From positions 1 through 64,000 of the forward strand of contig NZ_MSZZ01000032.1 of the NCBI RefSeq assembly GCF_002093975.1: 64,000 nucleotides of DNA. The letters run 5' to 3'. The notes beneath the pieces were generated by a model. That model saw nothing but the letters and a program-made list of their open reading frames with translations, was not told the origin of the DNA and made no database searches. The translations under genes were made by a program, and so were the position numbers. Positions 38,561 through 46,435 of the stretch are shown here, one piece after another; the stretch's first letter is position 1; the number at the start of each line of letters is the position of its first letter. The DNA comes from Thermoactinospora rubra. GTDB taxonomy: Bacteria; Actinomycetota; Actinomycetes; Streptosporangiales; Streptosporangiaceae.

Positions 38561-38628
38561 CGGTCCGGGCGGCCACGGTCCGGGCGGCCTGCGGGCCTAC
38601 AGGTAGAAGCCGAAAACCCTACAGGTAG
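38561..38628 (+). repeat. Two short direct duplications downstream of the HAD and Bpa stops
   Basis: CGGTCCGGGCGGCC occurs at 38561-38574 and again at 38576-38589. CTACAGGTAG occurs at 38597-38606 and 38619-38628; the second copy encodes the final Tyr-Leu-stop of Bpa on the minus strand. Small slippage-type duplications between two converging gene ends. Confidence 0.7.
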
Positions 38629-39131
38629 GGGCCGGAACCGCCCTGCCGGCCGTCCTGGGCGGCCTGCTGGATGCCTCCGGGCAGCGCGCGCCGCATCTGC
38701 TCCAGCTGCGCACGGGCGGCCATCTGCTGGGCGAACAGCGTGGTCTGGATGCCGTGGAACAACCCCTCCAGCCAGCCGACGAGCTGGGCGTGCGCGATGC
38801 GCAGCTCCGCCTCGGTGGGCGGCGCGCCGTTGTCGTCGGTGAACGGCAGCGACAACCGCTCCAGCTCCTCCACCAGCTCGGGCGCCAAGCCGTCCTCGAG
38901 CTCCTTGATCGAGCTCTCGTGGATCTCCTTGAGCCGCTTGCGGCTGGCCTCGTCGAGCGGAGCCGCCCGCACCTCCTCCAGGAGCTGGCGGATCATGCTG
39001 CCGATGCGCATGACCTTGGCGGGCTGCTCGACCATGCTGGCGATCGAGCGCTCCTCGCCCTCCTCCTGCTGCTTCTGGAAGTCCGAACCCACGACCACGA
39101 TGTGGGGGGTGTTGTTCTGCTCAGCATTCAT
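38619..39131 (-). CDS. bpa: Bacterial proteasome activator (Bpa/PafE)
   Basis: 170-residue DUF2587 protein. Bpa forms a dodecameric ring that docks on the 20S proteasome and opens its gate without ATP. The helical core begins MVEQPAKVMRIGSMIRQLLE and the protein ends in GPYL, equivalent to the GQYL docking motif of mycobacterial Bpa. The proteasome genes are not in the window. ATG 39131 has a poor ribosome site; GTG 39140 is an alternative. Its stop is duplicated just downstream. Confidence 0.92.
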   Translation of the reverse strand: MNAEQNNTPHIVVVGSDFQKQQEEGEERSIASMVEQPAKVMRIGSMIRQLLEEVRAAPLDEASRKRLKEIHESSIKELEDGLAPELVEELERLSLPFTDDNGAPPTEAELRIAHAQLVGWLEGLFHGIQTTLFAQQMAARAQLEQMRRALPGGIQQAAQDGRQGGSGPYL

Positions 39132-39136
39132 AAGTT

Positions 39137-40093
39137 TCACCGTACTAGCAGGATCTTCCCGATGTGGTCCCCGGAATCGAGCATCCTGTGGGCCTCGGCG
39201 GCCTGCGCCATCGGCAGTTCCGCGTGCACCACAGGCCGCACGGCTCCCGCCGCGACCAGGGGCCAGACGTCCTGCACCACGCCCCGGCAGATGACGCCCT
39301 TCTCGTCGGCGGGGCGCGAGCGGAGCGTCGTGCCGTGCACCGAGGCCCGCTTGGTCAGCAGCGCCCTCAGGTCGAGCTCGGCCGTGGCGCCGCCCTGCAG
39401 GCCGATGACCACGAGCCGGCCACCCGTCCGCAGTGCCTTGATATTTCGGGACAAGTACTTCGCGCCGATGATGTCCAGGATCACGTCGGCCTCGACCTTC
39501 TCGGCGAAGTCCTCGGTGCGGTAGTTGACCACCTCGTCGGCGCCCAGCTCCCGCAGCCGCCCGGCCTTGGCGTCGCTGCCGGTCGTGGCCACGACCCGCG
39601 CGCCGTGCGCCTTGGCCAGCTGGATGGCCATCGTCCCGACGCCGCTGGCTCCGCCGTGCACGAGCAGCGTCTCGCCGCGCCGCAGCCGGGCGGTCATGAA
39701 GAGGTTCGACCACACCGTGCACGCGACCTCGGGCAGCCCGGCCGCCTCCACCTCGGAGACCCCCTCGGGCAGCGGCATGACCTGCTGCCAGGGCACCGCG
39801 ACGCGCTCGGCGTACCCGCCGCCGGCCAGCAACGCGCACACGCGGTCCCCGACAGACAGGCCCACGACGTCCGGGCCGGTCTCAACGATCACTCCGGAGC
39901 ATTCCAGCCCGGGATATTTCGATTCTCCCGGCGGCGGGTCATAAAAGCCCATTCGCTGGAGGATGTCGGCCCGATTGACCGCGGAAGCGGTCACCTCGAT
40001 CAGCACATCCCCAGGTCGGAGCGTCGGCTCGGGCACCTCGCGCCACTCCAGCACCTCCGGCCCGCCGGCCCCGTTGATCACAATCGCGCGCAT
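39137..40093 (-). CDS. Zinc-independent NAD(P)H quinone oxidoreductase (MDR, PIG3-like)
   Basis: 318-residue medium-chain reductase. The catalytic N-domain starts MRAIVINGAGGPEVL and has NRADILQRMGFYDPPPG, typical of the PIG3/zeta-crystallin group; the nucleotide site is HGGASGVGTMAIQLAK. The enzyme reduces quinones or enones with NADPH, and lacks the zinc-binding cysteines. The gene ends five bases ahead of the bpa start, so both are probably one leftward transcript. Confidence 0.9.
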   Translation of the reverse strand: MRAIVINGAGGPEVLEWREVPEPTLRPGDVLIEVTASAVNRADILQRMGFYDPPPGESKYPGLECSGVIVETGPDVVGLSVGDRVCALLAGGGYAERVAVPWQQVMPLPEGVSEVEAAGLPEVACTVWSNLFMTARLRRGETLLVHGGASGVGTMAIQLAKAHGARVVATTGSDAKAGRLRELGADEVVNYRTEDFAEKVEADVILDIIGAKYLSRNIKALRTGGRLVVIGLQGGATAELDLRALLTKRASVHGTTLRSRPADEKGVICRGVVQDVWPLVAAGAVRPVVHAELPMAQAAEAHRMLDSGDHIGKILLVR

Positions 40094-40195
40094 GCCACCA
40101 CGCTAACTTGCGGGTTGGCCTCCTTCGGCGGAACGGCAAACGTTAATCTGCAATGTGTTTGCTGCCCCTTTGCACCCGTCCCGAGGGGGAACACG

Positions 40196-41821
40196 GTGGC
40201 ACGACACGATCGCGAAGAATCGCTTGAGGAACAGCTGGCCTGGCTGGACGCCATCAAGGAGGCCGAGGACTCCACGCCGATCGCGGTGAGCGCGGTCACG
40301 GCGGCCGAATCGCCCTACCCGAAGGACCCCTGGGCGGAGACCTCGCGCACGCCGCTGTTCCCCTCGGCCGTGGAGACCGTGAAGGGCCCCGGGGAGACCG
40401 GCAGGGGAACCGGAGACGGCCCGCAGGAGCCCGCGGACACCAGGCAGGACACCAGGCAGGACACCAGGCAGGGCGCCGTGCAGGACGCGGCGCAGGGCAC
40501 GGCCGACGCCGCGCAGGGCTCTGGGCACGCCACGGACGACCGCGAGGCCCCGGCCGAGGAGGCCGCGACCACGCCGACCGCGCCGGACGCGCGCCGCGAG
40601 ACTGACCCCTTCCTGGCCCCGCTCAAGCCCCTGCCCCGGCCCGACGACACCGACACCAGGCTCCAGCCGCCCTCCCGCGGCATGTTCGAGCCCGCGCAGG
40701 AGGAACCGGCCTGGCCCAAGCCGCCGGAGTGGCCCCAGGCGTACGAGGAGCCAAGGTACGAGGAGCCGACGCCCCGGGCGTACGAGGACCCGCAGCCGGT
40801 CGCGCACGCCGCCGAGCCGGAGGTCCGTGAGGAGCCCCGGCGCCGCCGCCACATCCCCATGCCGCAGGCCCCCGCGCGGCCCACCGCCGAGAGCCTGGAC
40901 CCCGAGTCGCTGCTGCGCGGCGGCGGTCGCCGTAACGCTCCCTCCACCGGCTGGCGCCGCCTGGTCTACAAGGCCTCCGGCGGCTGGATCCGCCCCGGCG
41001 AGTCTCCCGAGGTACGGCGGCGCCGCGAGCTGCTGCGCCGCGCCCGCACGCCCGTCGCCACCGGGCACCACCGGGTGGCCGTGCTGAGCCTCAAGGGCGG
41101 CGTGGGCAAGACGACGACGACCGTGGGCCTCGGCGCGACCCTCGCCCAGGTGCGCGGCGACCGGGTGATCGCGGTGGACGCCAACCCCGACCGCGGCACG
41201 CTGTCGGACAAGGTGGAGCTGGAGACCTCGGCGACCGTGCGCGACCTGCTCAACGAGCGCGACCAGATCAAGCGCTACGTCGACATCCGCGCCTTCACCA
41301 CCCAGGCTTCCTCGCGCCTGGAGGTGCTCGCCTCCGACCGCGACCCGTCGATCTCCGAGGCGTTCAGCGGCGCCGACTACCAGGCCGTCGCCCAGGTGCT
41401 GGAGAACTTCTACTCCATCTGCATCACCGACTGCGGCACCGGCCTGCTCCACTCGGCGATGGGCGGCGTGCTGGGCCTGGCCGACCAGATCGTGCTGGTC
41501 AGCTCCCCCTCGGTGGACGGCGCGCGGGCCGCCTCGGCCACGCTGGACTGGCTGGAGGCGCACCACTACGCCGATCTGGTGCGGCAGGCGACCGTGGTGC
41601 TGTGCAGCGTGCGCCCGCGCTCGAAGTCGGCGGTGGACATCAAGAAGCTGGAAGCCCACTTCGCCGCCCGCTGCCGGGCCGTGGTGCGCGTGCCGTACGA
41701 CCCGCATCTGGAGGAAGGCGCCGAGATCGACCTGGACCGGCTCCAGGAGGCGACCAGGGACGCCTACCTCCAGCTGGCCGCCCACGTCGGGGACGGCTTC
41801 GCCGGGCTGAGCGGAGGGTGA
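40196..41821 (+). CDS. ParA/MinD-like ATPase with long acidic N-terminal region
   Basis: 541-residue protein. The last 250 residues are a deviant Walker A ATPase (LKGGVGKTTTTVG near 297-309, then VDANPD and the ITDCGTG switch), as in MinD/ParA and the EspI-like ATPases of type VII secretion loci. Residues 1-275 are acidic, Pro/Glu-rich and disordered, with a short ARHDREESLEEQLAWLD helix at the very start. GTG 40196 follows GAGGGGG by six bases. No ParB or ESX gene is adjacent. The stop lies inside the convergent tRNA-Ser. Confidence 0.8.
   Translation: MARHDREESLEEQLAWLDAIKEAEDSTPIAVSAVTAAESPYPKDPWAETSRTPLFPSAVETVKGPGETGRGTGDGPQEPADTRQDTRQDTRQGAVQDAAQGTADAAQGSGHATDDREAPAEEAATTPTAPDARRETDPFLAPLKPLPRPDDTDTRLQPPSRGMFEPAQEEPAWPKPPEWPQAYEEPRYEEPTPRAYEDPQPVAHAAEPEVREEPRRRRHIPMPQAPARPTAESLDPESLLRGGGRRNAPSTGWRRLVYKASGGWIRPGESPEVRRRRELLRRARTPVATGHHRVAVLSLKGGVGKTTTTVGLGATLAQVRGDRVIAVDANPDRGTLSDKVELETSATVRDLLNERDQIKRYVDIRAFTTQASSRLEVLASDRDPSISEAFSGADYQAVAQVLENFYSICITDCGTGLLHSAMGGVLGLADQIVLVSSPSVDGARAASATLDWLEAHHYADLVRQATVVLCSVRPRSKSAVDIKKLEAHFAARCRAVVRVPYDPHLEEGAEIDLDRLQEATRDAYLQLAAHVGDGFAGLSGG
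40436..40471 (+). repeat. Three perfect 12-base repeats in the ATPase gene
   Basis: GACACCAGGCAG is repeated three times end to end, encoding DTRQ units in the disordered N-terminal region. A candidate for length variation between strains. Confidence 0.85.
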
Positions 41822-41898
41822 GGGATTCGAACCCTCGAGGCCATCGCTGACCTGGCCGCTTTCAAGGCGGCTGCACTAGTCCACTATGCGAACCCTCC
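41812..41898 (-). tRNA. tRNA-Ser (anticodon TGA)
   Basis: An 87-base class II tRNA. Acceptor GGAGGGT pairs with ACCCTCC; the anticodon arm is GCCGC-CTTGAAA-GCGGC, anticodon TGA; the long variable arm is present and the T arm is GAGGG-TTCGAAT-CCCTC. No CCA is encoded. Its last ten bases overlap the end of the ATPase gene on the other strand. Confidence 0.96.
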
Positions 41899-41985
41899 TG
41901 TGCGGGAACCACGATAGCGGCCCCTGACGCGGCGCGCTGCGAAGGTGTACCGTCAGGGCCAGGACGATGGCCGGGAGGCGACTCG

Positions 41986-42321
41986 TTGGCAGGTCTCGCC
42001 GTCGAGGTGGAGAGAGCCGGTTCCACCGCCGTGGTGCGCCTCGACGGGGATCTCGACAAGCTCTCGTCTCCGCTGCTGCGCGAACGGCTCACGGAGCTGA
42101 TCGGCGACGGCTGCGACATCGTCGTGATCGACGCGGGCGAGCTGGGGTTCTGCGATTCCAGCGGGCTGTGGGTGCTGCTGGAGGCGCAGCGGGCCCTGGG
42201 CCGCCAGGGCGGGTCGCTGCGCCTGGCCCACGTTCACGGGGTGCTGCGTCGCGTCCTCGACGTCACCGGGCTGAGCGCCGCCTTCCCGCCCGACGTCGAC
42301 CCCGGCACCGCCTCCGGCTAG
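41986..42321 (+). CDS. STAS-domain anti-sigma-factor antagonist
   Basis: 111-residue STAS protein. GDLDKLSSPLLRERL and the phosphorylation segment GFCDSSGLWVLLEAQ are typical of RsbV/SpoIIAA antagonists that release a sigma factor by binding its anti-sigma kinase. A TTG start at 41986 is supported by GGGAGG seven bases upstream. No anti-sigma gene is next to it. Confidence 0.87.
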   Translation: MAGLAVEVERAGSTAVVRLDGDLDKLSSPLLRERLTELIGDGCDIVVIDAGELGFCDSSGLWVLLEAQRALGRQGGSLRLAHVHGVLRRVLDVTGLSAAFPPDVDPGTASG

Positions 42322-42328
42322 TGACCTG

Positions 42329-43168
42329 TCAGAGCCGGTTCAGCACCCACGACGGCCCGCGCACCTCGGCGCCGAGCTCGGCCAGCCGCCGCCGCAGCTC
42401 CCGGTCCGCGGTCACCACGGTCACCCGCTCCCACGGCCTGGCCCGCCGTACGACCTCCACGATCGCGTCGTCACCGCCGGCCCGCGCGGCGACGACCTCG
42501 ATGCCGTCCACCGCGGCCGCATCCCTGGCGGCGCCCTCCACGACGGCCACGATCCTCGGGAACCACCGGGCCAGCACCGGATGTTCCAGCCCGGCCGTCC
42601 GGAGGTCGCCCAGCAGCCGCTCCGCCGCGCCGCGCCGGTCGTGCCACCAGCCGTGCTCGGCCCGCGCGCCCACGATGTTGGCCACGTCGAGCACCACCGT
42701 CTGCGGGCCGATCAGCTCGCGGACCACCGGCCAGCTCGCGGCGAACCCCGGGTGCAGCGGCTTGGCGGCCACCTCGTCGAGCCTGAGCCAGCGCAGCGCC
42801 GTACTCTCGAGGTTGGCCGGACGGGCGTCGATCAGCTCGGCCGCCTCGGCGATCACCGTCTCGAACGCCCACCCGCCATGGTCGTCGCGGTAGACGCCGG
42901 CGATGCGCAGGCCGTCCTCCCCCAGCCCGGCCTCCTCCCTGGCCTCACGCAGCGCCGACGCGACGGCGTCCTCGTGGCTGTCCCGCGCCCCGCCCGGCAG
43001 CCCCCACGTCCCGCCGTGATGGCTCCACAGGGCGCGCTCCTGCATGAGGACGTACGGCACGCCGGCCGTGTCGTGGTGGACGGCGAGCAGCCCCGACGCG
43101 CCGTGGACGCCCCAGTGCATGTGGCCCTGGGAGCACTCGATCCAGCCGTCGCCGTCCTTCGCCGCCAT
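42329..43168 (-). CDS. NUDIX hydrolase fused to a NYN/PIN-like domain
   Basis: 279-residue two-domain protein. The NUDIX domain (1-130) has the box split across GLPGGARDSHEDAV and REAREEAGL with the metal-binding glutamates intact. The C-terminal part (about 150-279) reads VVLDVANIVGARAEHGWWHD, RIVAVVEGAA, VTVVTADRELRRRL, a pattern resembling NYN/PIN nucleases with Asp residues at strand ends. The first domain would hydrolyse a nucleoside diphosphate derivative, the second may cut RNA. The nuclease assignment is by pattern only. Confidence 0.8.
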   Translation of the reverse strand: MAAKDGDGWIECSQGHMHWGVHGASGLLAVHHDTAGVPYVLMQERALWSHHGGTWGLPGGARDSHEDAVASALREAREEAGLGEDGLRIAGVYRDDHGGWAFETVIAEAAELIDARPANLESTALRWLRLDEVAAKPLHPGFAASWPVVRELIGPQTVVLDVANIVGARAEHGWWHDRRGAAERLLGDLRTAGLEHPVLARWFPRIVAVVEGAARDAAAVDGIEVVAARAGGDDAIVEVVRRARPWERVTVVTADRELRRRLAELGAEVRGPSWVLNRL

Positions 43169-43197
43169 GCCAGGATTCTGTCAGCCGTCCCGGCCTG

Positions 43198-43656
43198 TCA
43201 CCTCTCCTGGCAGTTGGTGTGGTCGTGGCGGCTGGAGTCGTAGGCGCACTTGTCGACCAGCCTGCCGTCGGCGCGCCGCAGGTAGGCGGTGTCCTTGTCG
43301 TTGTTCCACACGTACCAGCGGCGGCCCCAGTACACGGTGGAGGCGCCGTCGTCGCCCTGGCCGGAGCGCAGCACGAGCTTCTTCTTGCCGCCCAGCACCA
43401 CGTCGGGCCCGAACTCGTAGACGAACCCCGTCTTGTCGCGGATCGTCCAGCCTTCGAGGCCGATCGGCTTGCGGGTGGTGTTGAGGATGACGATGTACTC
43501 GCCGTTGACGGACTTGTTGCCGCCCCGGTCGCTGCCGGGCGAGTCGTAGTGGATGCGGGTGATCTGGACGGCGGGCGTCGCGGCCTGGGCCGCCGGGGAC
43601 GCCCATAAGACGGCCGCGACGGCCGGGGCGAGGATCAGGGAAATGTTTCGCACCAA
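43198..43656 (-). CDS. Secreted lamin-tail-domain protein
   Basis: 152-residue exported protein. A signal peptide (about 1-26, ending AAQA) precedes an LTD fold (about 29-150): VQITRIHYDSPG, NGEYIVILN, IGLEGWTIRD, GKKKLVLRSGQG. Lamin-tail domains are often attached to secreted nucleases or occur alone as here; the function is unknown. Two cysteines near the C-terminus (KCAYD, NCQER) could form a disulfide. Confidence 0.85.
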   Translation of the reverse strand: MVRNISLILAPAVAAVLWASPAAQAATPAVQITRIHYDSPGSDRGGNKSVNGEYIVILNTTRKPIGLEGWTIRDKTGFVYEFGPDVVLGGKKKLVLRSGQGDDGASTVYWGRRWYVWNNDKDTAYLRRADGRLVDKCAYDSSRHDHTNCQER

Positions 43657-43769
43657 GGAGAGACGGCCGAGCCCCGTGTCCGGTTGTCCTCGGCTCCCCG
43701 TGACCGTCGCCGCCGTGCTGGTGGCCGTCGTCCCCGCCGCCCTCGGTCTCCTGACCGTCTTTCCCGTGG

Positions 43770-43791
43770 GGGTACGGCTCAGGCCGTACCC
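43770..43791 (-). terminator. Hairpin after the 164-residue membrane protein gene
   Basis: GGGTACGGC and GCCGTACCC form a nine-base-pair stem with a TCAG loop, ten bases beyond the stop of the gene at 43801. The rest of 43657-43769 holds nothing I can support. Confidence 0.55.
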
Positions 43792-43800
43792 ACAACACTG

Positions 43801-44295
43801 TCAGTGGGGGGTCACGAACGTCTTGAGCGCGATGACGGCCAGGCCGAGCACGAGGTTGGCCAGGCCCGACAGCACCACCATCCCGGTGGATGCGCGGGTG
43901 CCGACCGCGGCGGCGACCGCCCAGACGACCTGGTTCACCACCGCGGCGGCCAGCGCTCCCCAGGTCGCCACCGTGTCCGACATGCCGAGCCCCGACAGCA
44001 GCGCCGCGGTGATGGCGGGCGGAAGCGCCGCCTGCGCCACCGGCCACTCCTGGCGTCCGGCCGCCCGCAGCCACCGCCAGGTCGGCGGGGTTCCCTGGGC
44101 CACCACGTGGGCGTACACGTGGGCGAGCCAGAAGACGGCCCCGGTGCTGATCAGCACGGTCACCAGGCCCGTGGCCGGGAGGGGCGTGCCGTCGACCGCG
44201 CTGCCGACGGCCACGGAGGCGGCCAGCAGCGAGCCGTACACGGCGCCGGCGTACTCCGCCCGGGGACGGGGGCTTTGCGTGTCGTGCGCGTCCAT
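43801..44295 (-). CDS. Hypothetical four- to five-helix membrane protein
   Basis: 164-residue protein with helices near 18-32, 43-66, 90-110, 115-130 and 140-160 and a hydrophilic N-terminus (MDAHDTQSPRP). AHVYAHVV with two histidines in a helix is the only polar pattern of note. Proteins of this size and pattern occur widely in actinobacteria; I know of no function. Its promoter region borders the arsenic cluster. Confidence 0.6.
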   Translation of the reverse strand: MDAHDTQSPRPRAEYAGAVYGSLLAASVAVGSAVDGTPLPATGLVTVLISTGAVFWLAHVYAHVVAQGTPPTWRWLRAAGRQEWPVAQAALPPAITAALLSGLGMSDTVATWGALAAAVVNQVVWAVAAAVGTRASTGMVVLSGLANLVLGLAVIALKTFVTPH

Positions 44296-44388
44296 GACAG
44301 CAGTCTGACCAGACCGTGGCCGGGCGGGCGTCGCGGCGTGCGGGGAATGCGCAGTCTTGGGGCTTTCGAGGGCGTGTCAACCTAGCTT

Positions 44389-44457
44389 AGAAGGACATCT
44401 AATTTGACATCCTTCTATCCAAGGGCCATGCTGGAGGCTGATTCGATATCGGTCTAA
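44389..44457 (+). promoter_or_regulatory. Control region of the arsO-like gene
   Basis: AGAAGGA at 44389-44395 and TCCTTCT at 44410-44416 form a seven-base inverted repeat around an AT-rich centre that includes TTGACA. CGGTCTAA at 44450-44457 is the reverse complement of TTAGACCG in front of arsR. Both elements are candidates for ArsR binding. Confidence 0.5.
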
Positions 44458-44477
44458 TCAAAACCTCGGGAGGGGCG

Positions 44478-45971
44478 ATGAGCGAGAACGCCGGTGGCCA
44501 GGGCGCCGGAGGATGCTGCGGGGTGAGCGGCTGCTGCACCCCGAGCGAGCGGGCCCTGGACCCCGCCACCACGGTGGCGCAGGCCAAGGCGGACAGCGGC
44601 TGCGCCTGCGTGACCGCCGCCCGGGGCGATGCCGAGCGCGCCCTGCCGGTGGTGGTGATCGGCGCCGGGCCCGTGGGCCTGGCCGCCGCCGCGCACCTGA
44701 CCGAGCGTGGCATCGACTTCGTGGTCCTGGAAGCGGGTCGCCAGGTCGCCGCCTCCGTCGCCCGATGGGGACACGTCCGCCTCTTCAGCCCGTGGAGGTA
44801 CAACGTCGACGCCGCCGCCCGCCGCCTGCTGGAGGCCGCCGGCTGGACCGCGCCCGACCCCGACTGGCTGCCCACCGGCGCCGAGCTGATCTCCGGCTAC
44901 CTCGCCCCGCTGGCCGAGCTGTACGGCGAGCGGGTACGGCTCGGCGCGAAGGTCGCCGCGATCAGCCGCCTCGGCTATGACCGGGTGCGCACCGCCGGCC
45001 GGGAGGACGCGCCCTTCGCGCTGCGCCTGTCCACCGGTGAGGAGATCCTGGCCAGGGCGGTCATCGATGCCTCCGGGACGTACTTCACCCCGAACGTGCT
45101 GGGCGCCAACGGCCTGCCCGCCCACGGCGAGGCCGAGGCGAGCCGTTTCATCGACCACGCGCTGCCCGATGTGCTGGGCGCCGACCGGGAGCGCTATGCG
45201 GGCAGGCACACGCTGGTCGTGGGCGCCGGCCACTCGGCCGCCACCACTCTGCTGGCCCTGGCCCGGCTCGACGACACCACCATCACCTGGGCCATCCGCG
45301 CCGGCAGCGCGAGCCGTACCTACGGCGGAGGCGCGGCCGACGCCCTCCCGGCCCGCGGGGCGCTCGGCACCCGGCTGCGGGCGCACGTGGCGTCCGGCCG
45401 CATCCGGCTGCTGACCGGCTTCTTCACCCACCGCCTGCGCAGGACCGCCGAAGGGATCGAGGTGATCAGCCGCGACCCGTCCGGCCACGAGCGCAGCCTG
45501 GTGGTCGACCGCATCGTGTCGGCCACCGGGTACCGCCCCGACCACACGATCGCGGGCGAGCTGCGCCTGGATCTGGATCCGGTCCTGGGCTCCACCCGGC
45601 GGCTGGCCCCGCTGATCGACCCCAACCACCACTCCTGCGGCACCGTCCCGCCGCACGGGGTCGACGAGCTGGCCCACCCCGAGCCCGGCTACTACGCGGT
45701 CGGCGTCAAGAGCTACGGCCGGGCGCCCACGTTCCTGCTGGCCACCGGGTATGAGCAGGTCCGCTCGGTGGTCGCCGCGCTGGCCGGCGACTGGGAGGCC
45801 GCCCGGCAGGTGCGGCTGGAGCTGCCCGAGACGGGCGTGTGCTCCTCCAGCCTCGCCGAGGCCCAGGAGCGGCGGCTGGGCCTGGCCACCGGCGTCGGCG
45901 GCGGCCTGCTGTCCACCCCGCTCCCGCTGGCCACCGTGTCCGCCTCCACCGAAGGCGGCTGCTGTGGCTGA
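44478..45971 (+). CDS. arsO: ArsO-like FAD/NAD(P)-dependent oxidoreductase with cysteine-rich ends
   Basis: 497-residue flavoprotein similar in architecture to flavin-containing monooxygenases found in actinobacterial ars operons (ArsO). FAD binding is at VVVIGAGPVGLAAAAHL, the NADPH motif at LVVGAGHSAATTLL, and ATGYRPDH is near the end. Unusual additions are a leader GGCCGVSGCC plus SGCACV, and the very last residues GGCCG, which could bind arsenite or carry it to the active site. It precedes arsR and arsC on the same strand. ATG 44478 follows GGGAGGGG. The chemistry on arsenic is inferred from context. Confidence 0.75.
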   Translation: MSENAGGQGAGGCCGVSGCCTPSERALDPATTVAQAKADSGCACVTAARGDAERALPVVVIGAGPVGLAAAAHLTERGIDFVVLEAGRQVAASVARWGHVRLFSPWRYNVDAAARRLLEAAGWTAPDPDWLPTGAELISGYLAPLAELYGERVRLGAKVAAISRLGYDRVRTAGREDAPFALRLSTGEEILARAVIDASGTYFTPNVLGANGLPAHGEAEASRFIDHALPDVLGADRERYAGRHTLVVGAGHSAATTLLALARLDDTTITWAIRAGSASRTYGGGAADALPARGALGTRLRAHVASGRIRLLTGFFTHRLRRTAEGIEVISRDPSGHERSLVVDRIVSATGYRPDHTIAGELRLDLDPVLGSTRRLAPLIDPNHHSCGTVPPHGVDELAHPEPGYYAVGVKSYGRAPTFLLATGYEQVRSVVAALAGDWEAARQVRLELPETGVCSSSLAEAQERRLGLATGVGGGLLSTPLPLATVSASTEGGCCG

Positions 45972-45980
45972 GCCGTAGGA

Positions 45981-45996
45981 GCCTATAATTTAGACC
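45981..45996 (+). promoter_or_regulatory. Promoter and probable operator of arsR
   Basis: A perfect TATAAT lies at 45983-45988 and is immediately followed by TTAGACCG (45989-45996), the reverse complement of the element before the arsO-like gene. Overlap of a -10 box with this motif fits repression by ArsR. No good -35 is visible. Confidence 0.55.
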
Positions 45997-46020
45997 GTCG
46001 TCGAAGTAAGGAGTCGCGTC

Positions 46021-46407
46021 ATGGCCGCCGCCTGCTGCGCCCCCATCACCCGCGAGCCGCTCTCGGAGGCCGACGCGGCCGAGCTGGCGGTGCTGCTGAA
46101 GGCGGTGGCCGATCCGGTACGGCTGCGCCTGCTGTCGATGATCGGCTCCCACGCGGGCGGCGAGGCCTGCGTGTGCGACCTGACCGACGCCTTCGACCTG
46201 ACGGCCCCCACCATCTCGCACCACCTGAAGGTGCTGCGCACCGCCGGGCTGATCGACGGGGAGCGGCGCGGCACCTGGGTCTACTACCGGATCGTCCCGG
46301 AGACGGTGAACAGGCTCGGCGCCCTGTTCGCCCCGCTGGCCGAGCCGGCTCCCGCCACGGGTGGCCCGGTGGAAGTGGAGCTCGTGCCGCTCGCGGCATC
46401 GCGTTAG
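46021..46407 (+). CDS. arsR: ArsR-family arsenic-responsive repressor
   Basis: 128-residue winged-helix repressor. The DNA-binding region has LTAPTISHHLKVLRTAG, and ACVCDLTDAF supplies the ELCVCDL-type arsenite site at the start of the recognition helix region. The N-terminus adds another cysteine pair (AAACCAP). Arsenite binding releases the protein from DNA. It starts 25 bases after its probable operator and is 28 bases ahead of arsC. Confidence 0.93.
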   Translation: MAAACCAPITREPLSEADAAELAVLLKAVADPVRLRLLSMIGSHAGGEACVCDLTDAFDLTAPTISHHLKVLRTAGLIDGERRGTWVYYRIVPETVNRLGALFAPLAEPAPATGGPVEVELVPLAASR

Positions 46408-46435
46408 CCGAGGCGACCGAGAGGAAGGCGATCAC

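Noticed and set aside
40436-40471. Possible CRISPR-like repeat array
   Set aside because: The 12-base units are directly adjacent without spacers and are in frame within a gene. No CRISPR array or cas gene was seen in the window.
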